Source: Gymnodinialimonas sp. 202GB13-11 | GTDB taxonomy: Bacteria > Pseudomonadota > Alphaproteobacteria > Rhodobacterales > Rhodobacteraceae | Reading direction: 5' to 3' | DNA: 64,000 nucleotides | NCBI RefSeq assembly: GCF_040932485.1 | Contig: NZ_JBFRBH010000001.1 | Location: 3,212,212-3,276,211, forward strand | Part shown: piece after piece, positions 34,970-44,005 of the stretch | Layout: each line of letters starts with the position of its first letter | Position numbering within the stretch: position 1 is the stretch's first letter | Translations under genes and position numbers: made by a program | Notes under the pieces: model-generated | What the model was told of the DNA's origin: nothing | The model's database searches: none | The model's input: only the letters and a program-made list of their open reading frames with translations

Positions 34970-35503
34970 ATGATCCTTGTTCTGAACGGATATCCCGGCA
35001 CCGGGAAGCTGACAATCGCGCAAGCGCTGGCCCCGATGTTAGGCGCGCGGCTGCTGGATATCCACACGACACACAACCTGGCCTTTGCGCTGACAGAATT
35101 CCGATCAGACGCGTTTTACAAGACGGTCGACCGGGTAGAGGCGATGGCCTTTGGCTTGATCCGTGATCTACCGCGAGACGTCCCGGTGGTGCTGACCACG
35201 GTGCTGGCGGGCGATGGCGCGCGAGCGCTGGCGGAATGGGAGAAGCTGGCGGCGCTGGGGCGGGATCGCCCGCCGTTCCTTGTGGTGCATATCGCCTGCG
35301 ATCTGGAGGAGAACCTGCGCCGCGTTAACGGCGAAAGCCGCGTAGGCGCGCGAAAACCGCGTGACCCGGGCTATGTGCGGCGCAACCATGCGGAGGCAAA
35401 GCCGTTAATGCGGGCAGGGGCAGAGCGGGTACTGGAGCTGGATACGACCGGGTTGAGTGCCGAGGCGAGTGCGGCAGCGATTACCGATTGGGCGCGTGGC
35501 TAG
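34970..35503 (+). CDS. Small P-loop kinase-like protein (AAA_33 type)
   Basis: 177 residues, P-loop NTPase of the AAA_33/nucleoside-kinase-like group. Walker A reads GYPGTGKLT, with Leu where Ser/Thr normally follows Lys; this GKLT form recurs in the group, the Thr being one place later. A basic helix with RRVNGESRVGARKPRDPGYVRRNH looks like a lid. The phosphoryl acceptor is unknown. Its TAG stop shares four bases (CTAG) with the convergent pip stop. Confidence 0.72.
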   Translation: MILVLNGYPGTGKLTIAQALAPMLGARLLDIHTTHNLAFALTEFRSDAFYKTVDRVEAMAFGLIRDLPRDVPVVLTTVLAGDGARALAEWEKLAALGRDRPPFLVVHIACDLEENLRRVNGESRVGARKPRDPGYVRRNHAEAKPLMRAGAERVLELDTTGLSAEASAAAITDWARG

Positions 35504-36489
35504 AGCCCATATTTCGGCCGCTTCTCACCCACTGATTTCATCACGCGGACAAGCTCCTGGCTGATGCCCGGCTCACTCAGGGCGTGGCCCGCACCTCGGA
35601 TCATATGGAGGCGGCCTGCGGACCAGACGCGATCCAGCGCATGGGCCGAGGCGGGGGGGCAGATCATGTCGTAGCGGCCTTGTACGATGACGCCAGGGAT
35701 CTGGGCGATGCGGTGGGCGTCGCGCAAGATCTGGCCGTCTTCTTCCATAAAGCCCTTGTTGACGAAGTAATGGTTTTCGAGCCGAGCGAAGGCACGGGCG
35801 TAGTCAGCCGGGCTTTCGCCACCATGGCCATCGCTTTCCATACTGGCCAACGCATTCTCCCACGCGGCCCAGGCGCGGGCGAAGCGGGTCTCGATCATCA
35901 GATCGCCGGAGAAGAGGCGGCGGTTGTAGGCGGCGATCAGATCGCCTTGCTCCTCCTCAGGCACCAGGTTGGTGAATCGTGCCCATTGGTCGGGCCAGAA
36001 CTGGCCAGCGCCGCCGCCGTAGAACCAGTCAAGCTCTCGCTGCATGGACAAGAACACACCGCGCAGGGCGAGGTAGGCGACGTTTTCGGGGTGGGCTTCG
36101 GCATAAATCAGGCCGAGCGTCGCACCCCACGAGCCGCCGAAGACGGCCCATCGTTCGATGCCAAGCGTGTGCCGAATGCGTTCGATATCGGACACGAGGT
36201 GCCATGTCGTGTTGTCGGTGGTCGAGGCATGGGGACGAGAGCGCCCGCAGCCGCGTTGATCGAACAGGATGATCCGCCACACGGCCGGATCGAAATATCG
36301 CCGCATCGCGGGGCTGCATCCACCACCAGGCCCGCCATGGAGCACCACCACAGGCGCGCCACGCGGGTTGCCGCATTGTTCGACATAGATGTGATGGCCA
36401 TCGCCCACATCGAGCATCCGTTGGTCGAACGGATCGATGGGGGGGAACAAATGCGCGGCTGCGCGCTTTTGGCCGGAGAACTTGTCCAT
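35500..36489 (-). CDS. pip: Proline iminopeptidase
   Basis: 329 residues, alpha/beta-hydrolase of family S33, releases N-terminal proline from peptides. Oxyanion motif HGGPGGG, nucleophile elbow GGSWGA, acid in GRYDMICP and final His in RGAGHALSEPG are all in order. The start at 36489 (MDKFSGQKR, AGGA upstream) fits family length; the upstream extension to 36660 runs into the divergent ubiG and is spurious. Confidence 0.94.
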   Translation of the reverse strand: MDKFSGQKRAAAHLFPPIDPFDQRMLDVGDGHHIYVEQCGNPRGAPVVVLHGGPGGGCSPAMRRYFDPAVWRIILFDQRGCGRSRPHASTTDNTTWHLVSDIERIRHTLGIERWAVFGGSWGATLGLIYAEAHPENVAYLALRGVFLSMQRELDWFYGGGAGQFWPDQWARFTNLVPEEEQGDLIAAYNRRLFSGDLMIETRFARAWAAWENALASMESDGHGGESPADYARAFARLENHYFVNKGFMEEDGQILRDAHRIAQIPGVIVQGRYDMICPPASAHALDRVWSAGRLHMIRGAGHALSEPGISQELVRVMKSVGEKRPKYGL

Positions 36490-36547
36490 ACTCGTCCTAT
36501 ATAGAGCGTGACACGGAGAAGACTGACTAAAGTTGCGAGAGATGTCC

Positions 36548-37294
36548 ATGAACGCCGCGCCGCAAACCACCGTCGATGACAGCGAAATAGCTAAATTTGA
36601 GGCAATGGCCGCCGAATGGTGGGACACGGAGGGCAAATTCAAGCCGCTCCACATGCTCAACCCGACGCGGTTGGATTATATCACCAGCCAGATTGCCGCC
36701 GAGTTCGGACGCGACCTGAAGGATGACGCGCCTTTTGCGGGGCTGCGGATTTTGGATATCGGCTGTGGGGGCGGATTGCTGGCCGAGCCGATGGCGCGTT
36801 TGGGCGCGGATGTGGTGGGCGCGGATGCCGCAGAGCGGAATATTCCGGTGGCCCGTGTTCATGCGGAGCAATCGGGGCTGGAGATCGATTATCGCCACAC
36901 CACCGCCGAGGCGATGGCGGCGGCGGGTGAGCAATTCGACGTCGTGCTGAACATGGAAGTGGTCGAGCATGTGGCCGACCCGCTGGCCTATCTGACGGCC
37001 TGTCAGCAATTGTTAAGGCCGGGCGGGTTGATGGTGTGTTCGACGATCAACCGGAACCCGAAGAGCTACCTTATGGCGATTATCGGAGCCGAGCATGTGA
37101 TGCGCTGGCTGCCGAAGGGCACGCACGAATGGTCGAAATTCATCACGCCGGACGAGTTGTTTGATCTGATCGGGCAGGCCGGGCTGGAGCCGGTGGATCG
37201 AAAGGGGTTCGTGTTCAACCCTGTGCTGTGGACCTGGGCGATCAGCGACCGTGATCTGTCGGTGAACTACGTGACCGCTTCGGTGAAGCGGTAG
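36548..37294 (+). CDS. ubiG: Ubiquinone biosynthesis O-methyltransferase
   Basis: 248 residues; methylates both ubiquinone-ring hydroxyls (2-polyprenyl-6-hydroxyphenol and 3-demethylubiquinone). [25 protein letters not shown] is the UbiG N-terminus, [19 protein letters not shown] the SAM-binding motif I, and [19 protein letters not shown] a family-specific block. The ATG at 36548 has GAGAG six bases upstream; ATG 36542 and TTG 36533 are alternatives. Confidence 0.94.
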   Translation: MNAAPQTTVDDSEIAKFEAMAAEWWDTEGKFKPLHMLNPTRLDYITSQIAAEFGRDLKDDAPFAGLRILDIGCGGGLLAEPMARLGADVVGADAAERNIPVARVHAEQSGLEIDYRHTTAEAMAAAGEQFDVVLNMEVVEHVADPLAYLTACQQLLRPGGLMVCSTINRNPKSYLMAIIGAEHVMRWLPKGTHEWSKFITPDELFDLIGQAGLEPVDRKGFVFNPVLWTWAISDRDLSVNYVTASVKR

Positions 37295-37334
37295 GGCGCG
37301 CTGCGCCATGACCCCCAAGATATTTCGGGCACAT

Positions 37335-37374
37335 GGAAGGCGAGCGCGGCCGGCGCGCCTAGCCTTCGCCTTCC
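37335..37374. terminator. Long GC hairpin between ubiG and the MarR gene
   Basis: GGAAGGCGA pairs with TCGCCTTCC across a loop that itself folds (GCGCG..CGCGC). The 3' arm lies in the last MarR codons. No T run, so it may protect both convergent mRNAs rather than terminate. Confidence 0.4.
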
Positions 37375-37802
37375 AGCTTGATCCGCATCTCGCGCAGAAT
37401 GGGCAGGGTTGCGCGGACTTTTTCGGCCCCAATCTCTGAGACGGCCTGGGACAGAATTGGCGCGATGGCCGAGATCGCCGCATCGCGCGCGCGGCGGCCT
37501 GCGGGGCTGATCGAGATCATCTTTCGGCGGGCATCATCCCAATCGGGACGAACATGGATATGGCCAGCCCATTCGAGCCGATTGAGCGTGTTGGTCATAG
37601 CGCCACGCGTCAGATGAAAGGCGCGCGCAAGTTGCGCCGGAGATTTCTCTTCATTGCTGCGAGCGAGATGGTTGAGCACCGAAAAATGGCTCAGTTCCAT
37701 ACCCTTAGGCAGAGCTTTGGACAGGCGCGCACGAGCCAGCTGGTCTACCATGAAGACCTCGCTGAACAGCGCAACAGAGAGAGGATCATCGGCCTGCGAC
37801 AT
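37359..37802 (-). CDS. MarR-family transcriptional regulator
   Basis: 147 residues with a winged helix: SHFSVLNHLARSNEEKSPAQLARAFHLTRGAMTNTLNRLEWAGHIHVRPDWDDARRKMISIS, where TRGAMTNTLNRL is the recognition helix and the DDARR turn the wing. Start at 37802 (MSQADDP) as upstream residues do not fit. Likely represses a neighbour or efflux gene in response to a phenolic or other ligand; target unknown. 56 bases separate it from upstream grxC. Confidence 0.87.
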   Translation of the reverse strand: MSQADDPLSVALFSEVFMVDQLARARLSKALPKGMELSHFSVLNHLARSNEEKSPAQLARAFHLTRGAMTNTLNRLEWAGHIHVRPDWDDARRKMISISPAGRRARDAAISAIAPILSQAVSEIGAEKVRATLPILREMRIKLEGEG

Positions 37803-37858
37803 GCCGCGGATAAAACGCCGCGTTGCGGCATGACGCAAGGGTTAACGGTGCCGCAGGG

Positions 37859-38119
37859 TCACTCAGCCGCGAGGAGAGGGTCGAGTTTACCAATACGCTC
37901 AAGCGCAGCCATATCGTCATAGCCGCCGATGTGCTGATCGCCGATGAAGATTTGCGGAACGGTATGGCGGCCATTGGCGCGGCCCATCATCTCTTGCCGC
38001 TTGGCCGGGTCGGCGGCGACGTCGATTTCGGCGTAGCTGATACCTTTGTCGGTGAGCATCCGCTTGGCGGCGTGGCAAAAACCGCAAAGCGGCGATGTGT
38101 AGATTTCGACATGCGACAT
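37859..38119 (-). CDS. grxC: Glutaredoxin 3
   Basis: 86 residues, glutathione-dependent dithiol reductase. Active site CGFC (Cys12, Cys15) instead of the textbook CPYC, a form common in alphaproteobacteria; TVPQIFIGDQHIGGYDD carries the cis-Pro and glutathione-binding loop. Start at 38119, eight bases after GGGGA; the preceding residues to 38146 are not part of the fold. Transcribed after comF with a 39-base gap. Confidence 0.93.
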   Translation of the reverse strand: MSHVEIYTSPLCGFCHAAKRMLTDKGISYAEIDVAADPAKRQEMMGRANGRHTVPQIFIGDQHIGGYDDMAALERIGKLDPLLAAE

Positions 38120-38158
38120 TTTGCGGTCCCCGTGTTCCGTCTGCATTGCGACGATAAC

Positions 38159-38893
38159 CTAGGTATCCCGGCCCACGCGCGCCAGTGCAAGAACAGACAC
38201 TTTTTCGGCACCGGCGGCCAGGCAGGCCTCAGCCGCCGCCGCAAACGTCGCGCCTGAGGTCATGACATCATCGACCAACACCACATTGCGCCTGTTCAGA
38301 ACGCCACCGCGTCTTGGATGCGCCACAAGTGACTCGTTCACATTCTGGTGGCGGGCGTCGCGATCTTTGCCCTCTTGCGAGGGGGTCGGGCGCAGGCGGA
38401 GGAGCGCCATGGGCTCAACCTCCAGCGGTATGGGCGCATTGCGGGCCATGGACCAGGACAGAAGCGCGGCCTGGTTGAAACGGCGGCGTGCAAGGCGGGT
38501 CCAGTGCAAGGGAATGGGAACGATCAGAGGATTTTCGTGCAGTAGATCGGCGCCCGCGCGCGCCAGCCACGGCCCCGCCGCACGCGCAATGTCGGCCCTA
38601 TCACCATGTTTCAGAGCCAGCACCAGTTTGCGGCCCACACCTTGATAGCCGAAAACCGCGCGGCCTTTAGACCAGGGGCGGGGCGTTGCCTCACATTCGC
38701 TGCATACAAGGGTTTCATCCGCCGGGCTGGTTTGGCCGGGCAGCCCGGTTCCGCAGATGTCGCAAGATGCGCCCAGGATGAACGGAGTGTCGGCCCAACA
38801 GGTTCCACAGATTGCAAACGGGTCTTCGACCCGCTCCGCACAGCTCAGGCACTCGGGCGGAAACACCGTGTGGAGCATGGTTTGCAATCTCAT
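38159..38893 (-). CDS. comF: ComF-family phosphoribosyltransferase-like protein
   Basis: 244 residues. An N-terminal zinc ribbon (CLSC, CGTC, CDIC, CSEC) precedes a type I PRTase fold with NVVLVDDVMTSGATF as the PRPP loop. ComF supports uptake of transforming DNA; in Rhodobacterales comF, comEC, dprA and radC are also tied to reception of gene-transfer-agent DNA. Diverges from the methyltransferase gene with a 49-base gap. Confidence 0.9.
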   Translation of the reverse strand: MRLQTMLHTVFPPECLSCAERVEDPFAICGTCWADTPFILGASCDICGTGLPGQTSPADETLVCSECEATPRPWSKGRAVFGYQGVGRKLVLALKHGDRADIARAAGPWLARAGADLLHENPLIVPIPLHWTRLARRRFNQAALLSWSMARNAPIPLEVEPMALLRLRPTPSQEGKDRDARHQNVNESLVAHPRRGGVLNRRNVVLVDDVMTSGATFAAAAEACLAAGAEKVSVLALARVGRDT

Positions 38894-38942
38894 TTATGCC
38901 CCCTATTTTGCGCCCTTGGATCGGACACCGGAACAGAGCCTC

Positions 38943-39812
38943 GTGCACGCAGAAAACCCTAGCTTGACGGACGCCAAAGCGCTTGCTGCGCACCGTGCCC
39001 GCGCGGAGCGTGAACCCGCACGTTTCCTGCATGACGAAGCCATGCTGGAGCTTCAGGAAAGACTCATGGACGTTAACAGGAAGTTTACGTCCACGGTAAT
39101 TGTGACGGATTTCCCGAAAATTTGGTGTGAATTTGCCGAAGACGCTCAGATTGTCGGCATGGCGGACACGCTCGCGCTGGAGGAGGGGGCGTATGATCTG
39201 GTGATCCACGCTATGTCGTTGCATTGGGCGGACGACCCGGTGGGGCAGATCGTGCAATGCCGACGCGCCCTGAAGCCGGATGGATTGTTCTTGGGCGTCG
39301 CCTTTGGCGGCGCGACGTTGACCGAGTTGCGGGATGCCGTGGCGCAGGCCGAGGCGCAGGTCATGGGCGGGATCAGCCCGCGAGTCGCGCCTATGGCAGA
39401 GGTGCGCGACATGGGAGGCCTGTTGCAACGGGCGGGGTTGGCGCTTCCGGTGGCCGATAGCTTGCGGAAACGCGTGACCTACAGCAATGCGATTTCGCTA
39501 ATGCACGACCTACGGGCGATGGGGGAGGGCAACGCATTGGCGGAGCGGCACAGGGCCATCCCGCCCCGCGCGCTGTTCCCAACGGCGGCGGCGATTTATG
39601 CGGAAACGCACCCAGCGGAAGAAAATCGCATCCAAGCGACGTTCGAGCTCGTATTCCTTACAGGTTGGGCGCCACACGAAAGCCAGCAACAGCCTTTGCG
39701 CCCCGGCGCGGCGACCCATCGTTTGGCCGACGCCCTGAATACGAGTGAATTTGACGAAACCGCAAAACCGGTCCATGACCGGCCCGACGTTGAGAGCCCG
39801 AAAAGCCAATGA
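38943..39812 (+). CDS. BioC/NDUFAF5-like SAM-dependent methyltransferase
   Basis: 289 residues from a GTG at 38943. LTDAKALAAHRARAEREPARFLHDEAMLELQERL begins the fold; YDLVIHAMSLHWADDPVGQIVQCRRALKPDGLFLGVAFGGATLTELRDA is the core BioC-like segment with the LHW block. The canonical Gly-rich SAM motif I is not obvious; the region KFTSTVIVTDFPKIWCEF stands in its place, so activity is uncertain. Mitochondrial relatives act in complex I assembly. Stop overlaps hemH as ATGA. A start further upstream would run into the divergent comF. Confidence 0.75.
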   Translation: MHAENPSLTDAKALAAHRARAEREPARFLHDEAMLELQERLMDVNRKFTSTVIVTDFPKIWCEFAEDAQIVGMADTLALEEGAYDLVIHAMSLHWADDPVGQIVQCRRALKPDGLFLGVAFGGATLTELRDAVAQAEAQVMGGISPRVAPMAEVRDMGGLLQRAGLALPVADSLRKRVTYSNAISLMHDLRAMGEGNALAERHRAIPPRALFPTAAAIYAETHPAEENRIQATFELVFLTGWAPHESQQQPLRPGAATHRLADALNTSEFDETAKPVHDRPDVESPKSQ

Positions 39813-40873
39813 ACATGATGCAAGCCAGCCCCGCGCCAGCGCTCGAACATGCCCCTGCCGACCACCCTCGGGTGAAGATGGGCAAGGTGGGCATTCTGCT
39901 GGCCAATCTCGGCACGCCCGACAATTACGATTACTGGTCCATGCGCCGGTATCTGAACGAGTTCCTGAGCGACAAGCGGGTGATCGACTACAGTCCGTGG
40001 ATCTGGCAGCCGCTGTTGCAGCTGGTGATCCTGACGAAGCGGCCCTTCAGCTCGGGCGCGGCGTACAAGTCGATCTGGAATGAAGAGGCGGGGGAAAGCC
40101 CGCTGATGACAATCACCAAGGATCAGACCGCAAAGATGAAGACGCTGATGGCCGATCGGTATGGCGATGATGTGATCGTTGACTTCTGCATGCGCTATGG
40201 CAATCCGTCGACCAAGTCGAAAGTGGATGAACTGGTGGCGCAGGGCTGCACGAAGATCCTGTTTTTCCCGCTTTATCCGCAATATGCGGGGGCGACGTCG
40301 GCCACGGCCTGCGATCAGTTTTTCCGCTCTCTTGAGAACATCAAGTGGCAGCCGCAGGTGCGCACGGTGGAGCCCTACTATGAGCATCCGCTGTATATCG
40401 AGTCGCTCGCCCAGAGCATCGAGCGGGCCTATGGTGAGTTGGAAAACCGGCCTGACGTGCTGGTGTGCAGCTACCATGGCGTTCCCAAGCGCTATCTGAT
40501 GGAGGGCGACCCCTATCACTGCCAGTGCCAGAAAACGACGCGCCTGCTGAAAGAGCGGCTGGGGTGGGGCGACACAGATATTGTGACAACCTTCCAGAGC
40601 CGGTTCGGGCCGGAGGAATGGCTGAAGCCTTATACGGTTGAGGAAGTGGCCAATCTGGCTGAGCAGGGAAAGAAGAAGATCGCCGTTTGCGCGCCTGCCT
40701 TCTCAGCCGATTGCATCGAGACACTGGAAGAGATCAACGAAGAGATCCGGGAGAGCTTCGAAGAGGCCGGTGGTGAGGAGTTCACCTACATCCCATGCCT
40801 GAACGACGATGATGCGCATATGCATGCGCTTGCGACGGTGGTGGAAGAGAACCTGAAAGGGTGGCTTGGGTAG
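39809..40873 (+). CDS. hemH: Ferrochelatase
   Basis: 354 residues; inserts ferrous iron into protoporphyrin IX. Motifs: ANLGTPDNYDYWSMRRYLNEFLSDKRVID, FFPLYPQYAGATSATACDQ, CSYHGVPKRYLMEGDPYHCQC (metal-site His), TFQSRFGPEEWLKPYT and APAFSADCIETLEEI. Complete and normal. Translationally coupled to the methyltransferase gene and ended by a good terminator. Confidence 0.96.
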   Translation: MNMMQASPAPALEHAPADHPRVKMGKVGILLANLGTPDNYDYWSMRRYLNEFLSDKRVIDYSPWIWQPLLQLVILTKRPFSSGAAYKSIWNEEAGESPLMTITKDQTAKMKTLMADRYGDDVIVDFCMRYGNPSTKSKVDELVAQGCTKILFFPLYPQYAGATSATACDQFFRSLENIKWQPQVRTVEPYYEHPLYIESLAQSIERAYGELENRPDVLVCSYHGVPKRYLMEGDPYHCQCQKTTRLLKERLGWGDTDIVTTFQSRFGPEEWLKPYTVEEVANLAEQGKKKIAVCAPAFSADCIETLEEINEEIRESFEEAGGEEFTYIPCLNDDDAHMHALATVVEENLKGWLG

Positions 40874-40899
40874 ACCAGACGCATCACCTGAACAGATTT

Positions 40900-40931
40900 G
40901 CGCCCCGGCATTTGTCGGGGCGTCTGGTTTT
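40900..40931. terminator. Terminator of hemH (also faces the small minus-strand gene)
   Basis: CGCCCCG-8-CGGGGCG with GGTTTTC downstream on the plus strand. An outer pair CCAGACGC (40875) with GCGTCTGG can extend it into a larger structure. Confidence 0.75.
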
Positions 40932-40950
40932 CAAGTTGTGTCTGGGAGTC

Positions 40951-41106
40951 TCAGGCCGCGAGGGCGGAGACGACAGGGCGGCCCGTGAACTGTTGGTTGC
41001 CCACGCGTACGGTCACCATGCCGTTTGCGAGTTTGCGCACGAAGTTGCCTTGAATGGACACACAGGTCCCGATGATCACGGTGGTCAACACAGTCATATC
41101 CCCCAT
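40951..41106 (-). CDS. Small conserved-type protein of 51 residues
   Basis: Reading MGDMTVLTTVIIGTC, then VSIQGNFVRKLANG, MVTVRVGNQQFTGRP, ending VVSALAA. A hydrophobic N-terminal strand is followed by basic and strand-like residues, and the VQG..V..L.NG.V.V.VG.Q.F.GRPV pattern is one I have seen in short Roseobacter hypothetical proteins; this memory is not checked. Alternative start at the ATG at 41097 (48 residues) has GGGGG close upstream. Codon choice is like that of neighbours. Function unknown. The 140 bases upstream, AT-rich, probably hold its promoter. Confidence 0.6.
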   Translation of the reverse strand: MGDMTVLTTVIIGTCVSIQGNFVRKLANGMVTVRVGNQQFTGRPVVSALAA

Positions 41107-41246
41107 AGACGTGTGCCCAAATGTTAGCCGGTTTGGTTAAGAAATCACTTACAAAATTACGTCTGAGTGCAACTTTCTGAAGTTTTTATGCGCTTTGTGG
41201 ATAAATTCGCGGGTAATCCGGCCGATTTTCCGCGGCAATCGTCACA

Positions 41247-41654
41247 TCAGAGCCAATCGCGGAGAATCGGTATCAGGGGGATATCCGCCGGTGGCATGGG
41301 ATAGTCGCGCAGCTCGTTCGCGCGCGCCCATTTTAGGGTCTGTCCTTCGCGCGATTGCGGGATGCCGTCCCACTTGCGGCAGGCAAAAAGCGGCATGAGC
41401 AGGTGGAAATCATCGTAGCTGTGGCTGGCGAAGGTGAGCGGCGCGAGGCAGCTTTCCCAGGTGTCGATGCCGAGTTCCTCTTGCAGTTCGCGTATCAGGG
41501 CGATTTCGGGCGTCTCGCCCGGTTCGACCTTGCCGCCGGGGAATTCCCAGAGGCCTGCCATGGATTTGCCCTCGGGCCGTTGGGCCAGAAGGATGCGACC
41601 ATCGGCGTCGATGAGGGCGACGGCAGAGACCAGAATGACTCTTTTATCGGTCAC
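41247..41654 (-). CDS. mutT: MutT-type 8-oxo-dGTP diphosphatase (Nudix)
   Basis: 135 residues with a perfect Nudix box, GGKVEPGETPEIALIRELQEELG (Gx5Ex7REUxEExGU). Cleanses 8-oxo-dGTP from the nucleotide pool. The start is a GTG overlapping the argJ stop (GTGA); an ATG-started frame extending into argJ is spurious. C-terminal HDFHLLMPLFAC...LKWARANELRDYPMPPADIPLI fits MutT. Confidence 0.92.
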   Translation of the reverse strand: MTDKRVILVSAVALIDADGRILLAQRPEGKSMAGLWEFPGGKVEPGETPEIALIRELQEELGIDTWESCLAPLTFASHSYDDFHLLMPLFACRKWDGIPQSREGQTLKWARANELRDYPMPPADIPLIPILRDWL

Positions 41655-42922
41655 GAGCGGTAATCCGCGTTGATCTGGATGTAGCCGTGGGTGAGGTCGC
41701 AGGTCCACATGGTGGAGTTGCCAGAGCCGAGGCCAAGGTCCACGTCGATCAGGAGTTCCGGGGCTTTCATGTACGCCGCGCCTGCCTCTTCCGAGTAGCT
41801 TTCGGCGACCCAGCCGTTTTCCGCGACGAGGATGTCGCCGAATTTGATCTTTAGCTGGTCCCGGTCGGCCTCGGCGCCGGATTTGCCGACGGCCATCACG
41901 ATGCGGCCCCAGTTCGGATCCTCGCCCGCGATGGCGGTTTTGACGAGTGGCGAATTGGCGATGGCGCGGGCGACTTTGCGGGCGTCTGCGTCAGAGGCGG
42001 CGCCGGTGACGTGGACTTCGACGAATTTCGTGGCGCCTTCACCGTCGCGCACGATCTGGTGGGCGAGGTCCTGCATGACCGTTTGCAGGGCGGCTTGGAA
42101 GGTGGGGTCGGGCGCGGTGATCGGCGCGTTGCCTGCGCGGCCTGTCGCAGCGAGCAGGACGGTGTCCGAGGTGGAGGTGTCGCTATCGACGGTTACGGCG
42201 TTGAAGCTGACCTCATTGGTGGCGGACAACATCTGCTGCAGGGCGTCTTGGGTGATGGCGGCGTCGGTGAAGACGTAGCCGAGCATTGTGGCCATATCCG
42301 GCGCGATCATGCCGGAGCCTTTGGCGAAGCCCATGATGGTGATGGTTTTGCCGTCGATTTCACAGGTCGTGACCGCACCCTTGGGGAAGGTGTCGGTTGT
42401 CATGATGGCGCGGGCGGCGGGTTCGGCCGCGTCCGGGCTGAGATCTGCGGCGATGGCGGGGAGGGCATCGGTGATCTTGTGTGCGGGCAGAGGCTCCCCG
42501 ATGACGCCGGTGGAAGAGGTGAAGATGTGGCTTTCGGGCAGGTTCAACGCTTGCGCGGCGGCCTCTGCGATCAGGGCCACATCGGTAACGCCGCGTTTGC
42601 CGGTGAAGGTGTTGGCGTTGCCGGAATTCACGACGATAGCGAGGCCCTGATCAGTGCTGACCTTGGGCAGCTTGGCCTGACAATCGAGCACGGCGGCGGA
42701 GCGCGTGGCGGAGCGGGTGAAGACGCCTGCGAGAGTGGAGCCGGGCGCAATCTCGGCCAGCATCACATCGACACGGTCTTTGTGTTTCACGCCAACGGCG
42801 CCCGCGGCAAAGCGGACGCCGTCGATGGCGGGCAGGTCTGGGAAAGCGGCGGGCGCAAGCGGGGAGACCGCGTATTTGCTACCGCCGGTGGCGACGGCCA
42901 CCTTGCTGGGTGTGTCCGACAT
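41651..42922 (-). CDS. argJ: Ornithine acetyltransferase / N-acetylglutamate synthase
   Basis: 423 residues; recycles the acetyl group between acetylornithine and glutamate in arginine synthesis. The self-cleavage and nucleophile site is MATML in KGSGMIAPDMATMLGYVFTDA (cleaves before Thr). VVNSGNANTFTG and EVSFNAVTVDSDTSTSD are further hallmarks. Followed by mutT through GTGA and preceded by the parvulin gene 21 bases upstream; the three probably form one operon. Confidence 0.95.
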   Translation of the reverse strand: MSDTPSKVAVATGGSKYAVSPLAPAAFPDLPAIDGVRFAAGAVGVKHKDRVDVMLAEIAPGSTLAGVFTRSATRSAAVLDCQAKLPKVSTDQGLAIVVNSGNANTFTGKRGVTDVALIAEAAAQALNLPESHIFTSSTGVIGEPLPAHKITDALPAIAADLSPDAAEPAARAIMTTDTFPKGAVTTCEIDGKTITIMGFAKGSGMIAPDMATMLGYVFTDAAITQDALQQMLSATNEVSFNAVTVDSDTSTSDTVLLAATGRAGNAPITAPDPTFQAALQTVMQDLAHQIVRDGEGATKFVEVHVTGAASDADARKVARAIANSPLVKTAIAGEDPNWGRIVMAVGKSGAEADRDQLKIKFGDILVAENGWVAESYSEEAGAAYMKAPELLIDVDLGLGSGNSTMWTCDLTHGYIQINADYRS

Positions 42923-42943
42923 GGTGGCCCTTTCCGCCGTTGC

Positions 42944-43786
42944 TTATTCCGCGATCAGAGCTTGGTCACGGATAACGGCGGGGTCAATCTCCACCTCTGG
43001 GCGTTCGATCTCGGCGGCTTCGGTCAGTTCCTGAAGGCGGGCATCGACGCGGGCGCGGCGGAGTTCTTCTTCGAGCTCGGGCGCGACCTCTTCGAGGGTC
43101 GGCAGAGGCTGTTCCCGGGTCTCGTTCAAGAGAACAACGTGCCAGCCGAATTGCGTTTGCACAGGCGCGGAGACACCGCCGACCTCAAGCGCGAACACGG
43201 CCTCTTCAAACTCGGGCACCATCATGCCGGCGCCGAACCAACCGAGCGCGCCACCGTTGGGGCCCGACGGCCCGATCGAGTTCTCAGCGGCGAGTTCGGC
43301 GAAATCGGCCCCTTCGGCGAGTTGGTCGATGATCGCCTGTGCCTCTTCCTCGGTCTCCAGCAGGATGTGGGCGGCGTTGTATTCAACCGTTGGCTCGGCA
43401 TCGCCATAGATGGCGTCATATTCTGCCTGAAGCTCTTCCTCGGTCAGTTCGGCCATGGCGACATCGTCCATGAACATCGCGGCGAGGAAGGCGCGGCGTT
43501 CATTCTCAAGACCCAACTGCATCTCGCGGCTGATGTCGGAGGCTTCGGCAGCCTCGGCCAGCACTTGCTGCTGGATCAACTGTTCCAACATGCCGTCAAA
43601 GAGGACCTCATCCGGAAGAGTCTGGTACTCGGCTGGCAGCATCTGGCGCATGGCGATGAGGTGGCCGACGGTGATCGCCTCACCATTGACGGTGGCCAAA
43701 ACGGTTTCACCATTCACGTGGCCATCGGCATAGGCAGGAGCGGCCAAGGCAAGCGCCATCGCGCCGGACATCAGAAAGCGTTTCAT
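42944..43786 (-). CDS. Exported parvulin-type peptidyl-prolyl isomerase
   Basis: 280 residues: signal peptide (MKRFLMSGAMALALAAPAYA), an N-terminal SurA-like helical segment (TVGHLIAMRQMLPAEYQ..., LIQQQVLAEAAE) and a PpiC domain (YNAAHILLETEEEAQAII...GALGWFGAGMMVPEFEEAVFAL...FGWHVVLL). Folds secreted proteins in the periplasm. The start at 43786 follows AAGGA; the extension to 43951 lies in the divergent promoter region. It is very acidic. Divergent from secA. Confidence 0.9.
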   Translation of the reverse strand: MKRFLMSGAMALALAAPAYADGHVNGETVLATVNGEAITVGHLIAMRQMLPAEYQTLPDEVLFDGMLEQLIQQQVLAEAAEASDISREMQLGLENERRAFLAAMFMDDVAMAELTEEELQAEYDAIYGDAEPTVEYNAAHILLETEEEAQAIIDQLAEGADFAELAAENSIGPSGPNGGALGWFGAGMMVPEFEEAVFALEVGGVSAPVQTQFGWHVVLLNETREQPLPTLEEVAPELEEELRRARVDARLQELTEAAEIERPEVEIDPAVIRDQALIAE

Positions 43787-43838
43787 CGGGAAAATCCTTG
43801 TTGGGGGCGAGGGCGTGCAAACGCGGGATCGCCTTACG

Positions 43839-43867
43839 TTGACTATCATCGGGCCGACCCTTATCTC
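43839..43867 (+). promoter_or_regulatory. Candidate sigma-70 promoter of secA
   Basis: TTGACT, a 17-base spacer and TATCTC, about 138 bases before the secA start. Lies in the 219-base gap shared with the divergent parvulin gene. Confidence 0.55.
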
Positions 43868-44005
43868 GCTGATGGGTTCATCTCGGGGCCTTGGCCGTTG
43901 GCGGAAGATGTAGACCGCCGCGATGGGCCGAACAACCCACGACACCCACACGATATGTTCAGACGCGATTGGCCGCGCAGGCGCGGTTCGAAAAGAGGTT
44001 GAGAT

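Noticed and set aside
41124-41146. TTAA-like spaced motif (TTAA-N7-CTTA) as a CtrA site
   Set aside because: Two mismatches in the second half.
42011-44002. 663-codon plus-strand open frame opposite argJ and the parvulin gene
   Set aside because: Gly/Asp/His-rich shadow of strongly coding minus-strand genes; no RBS, no family motif.
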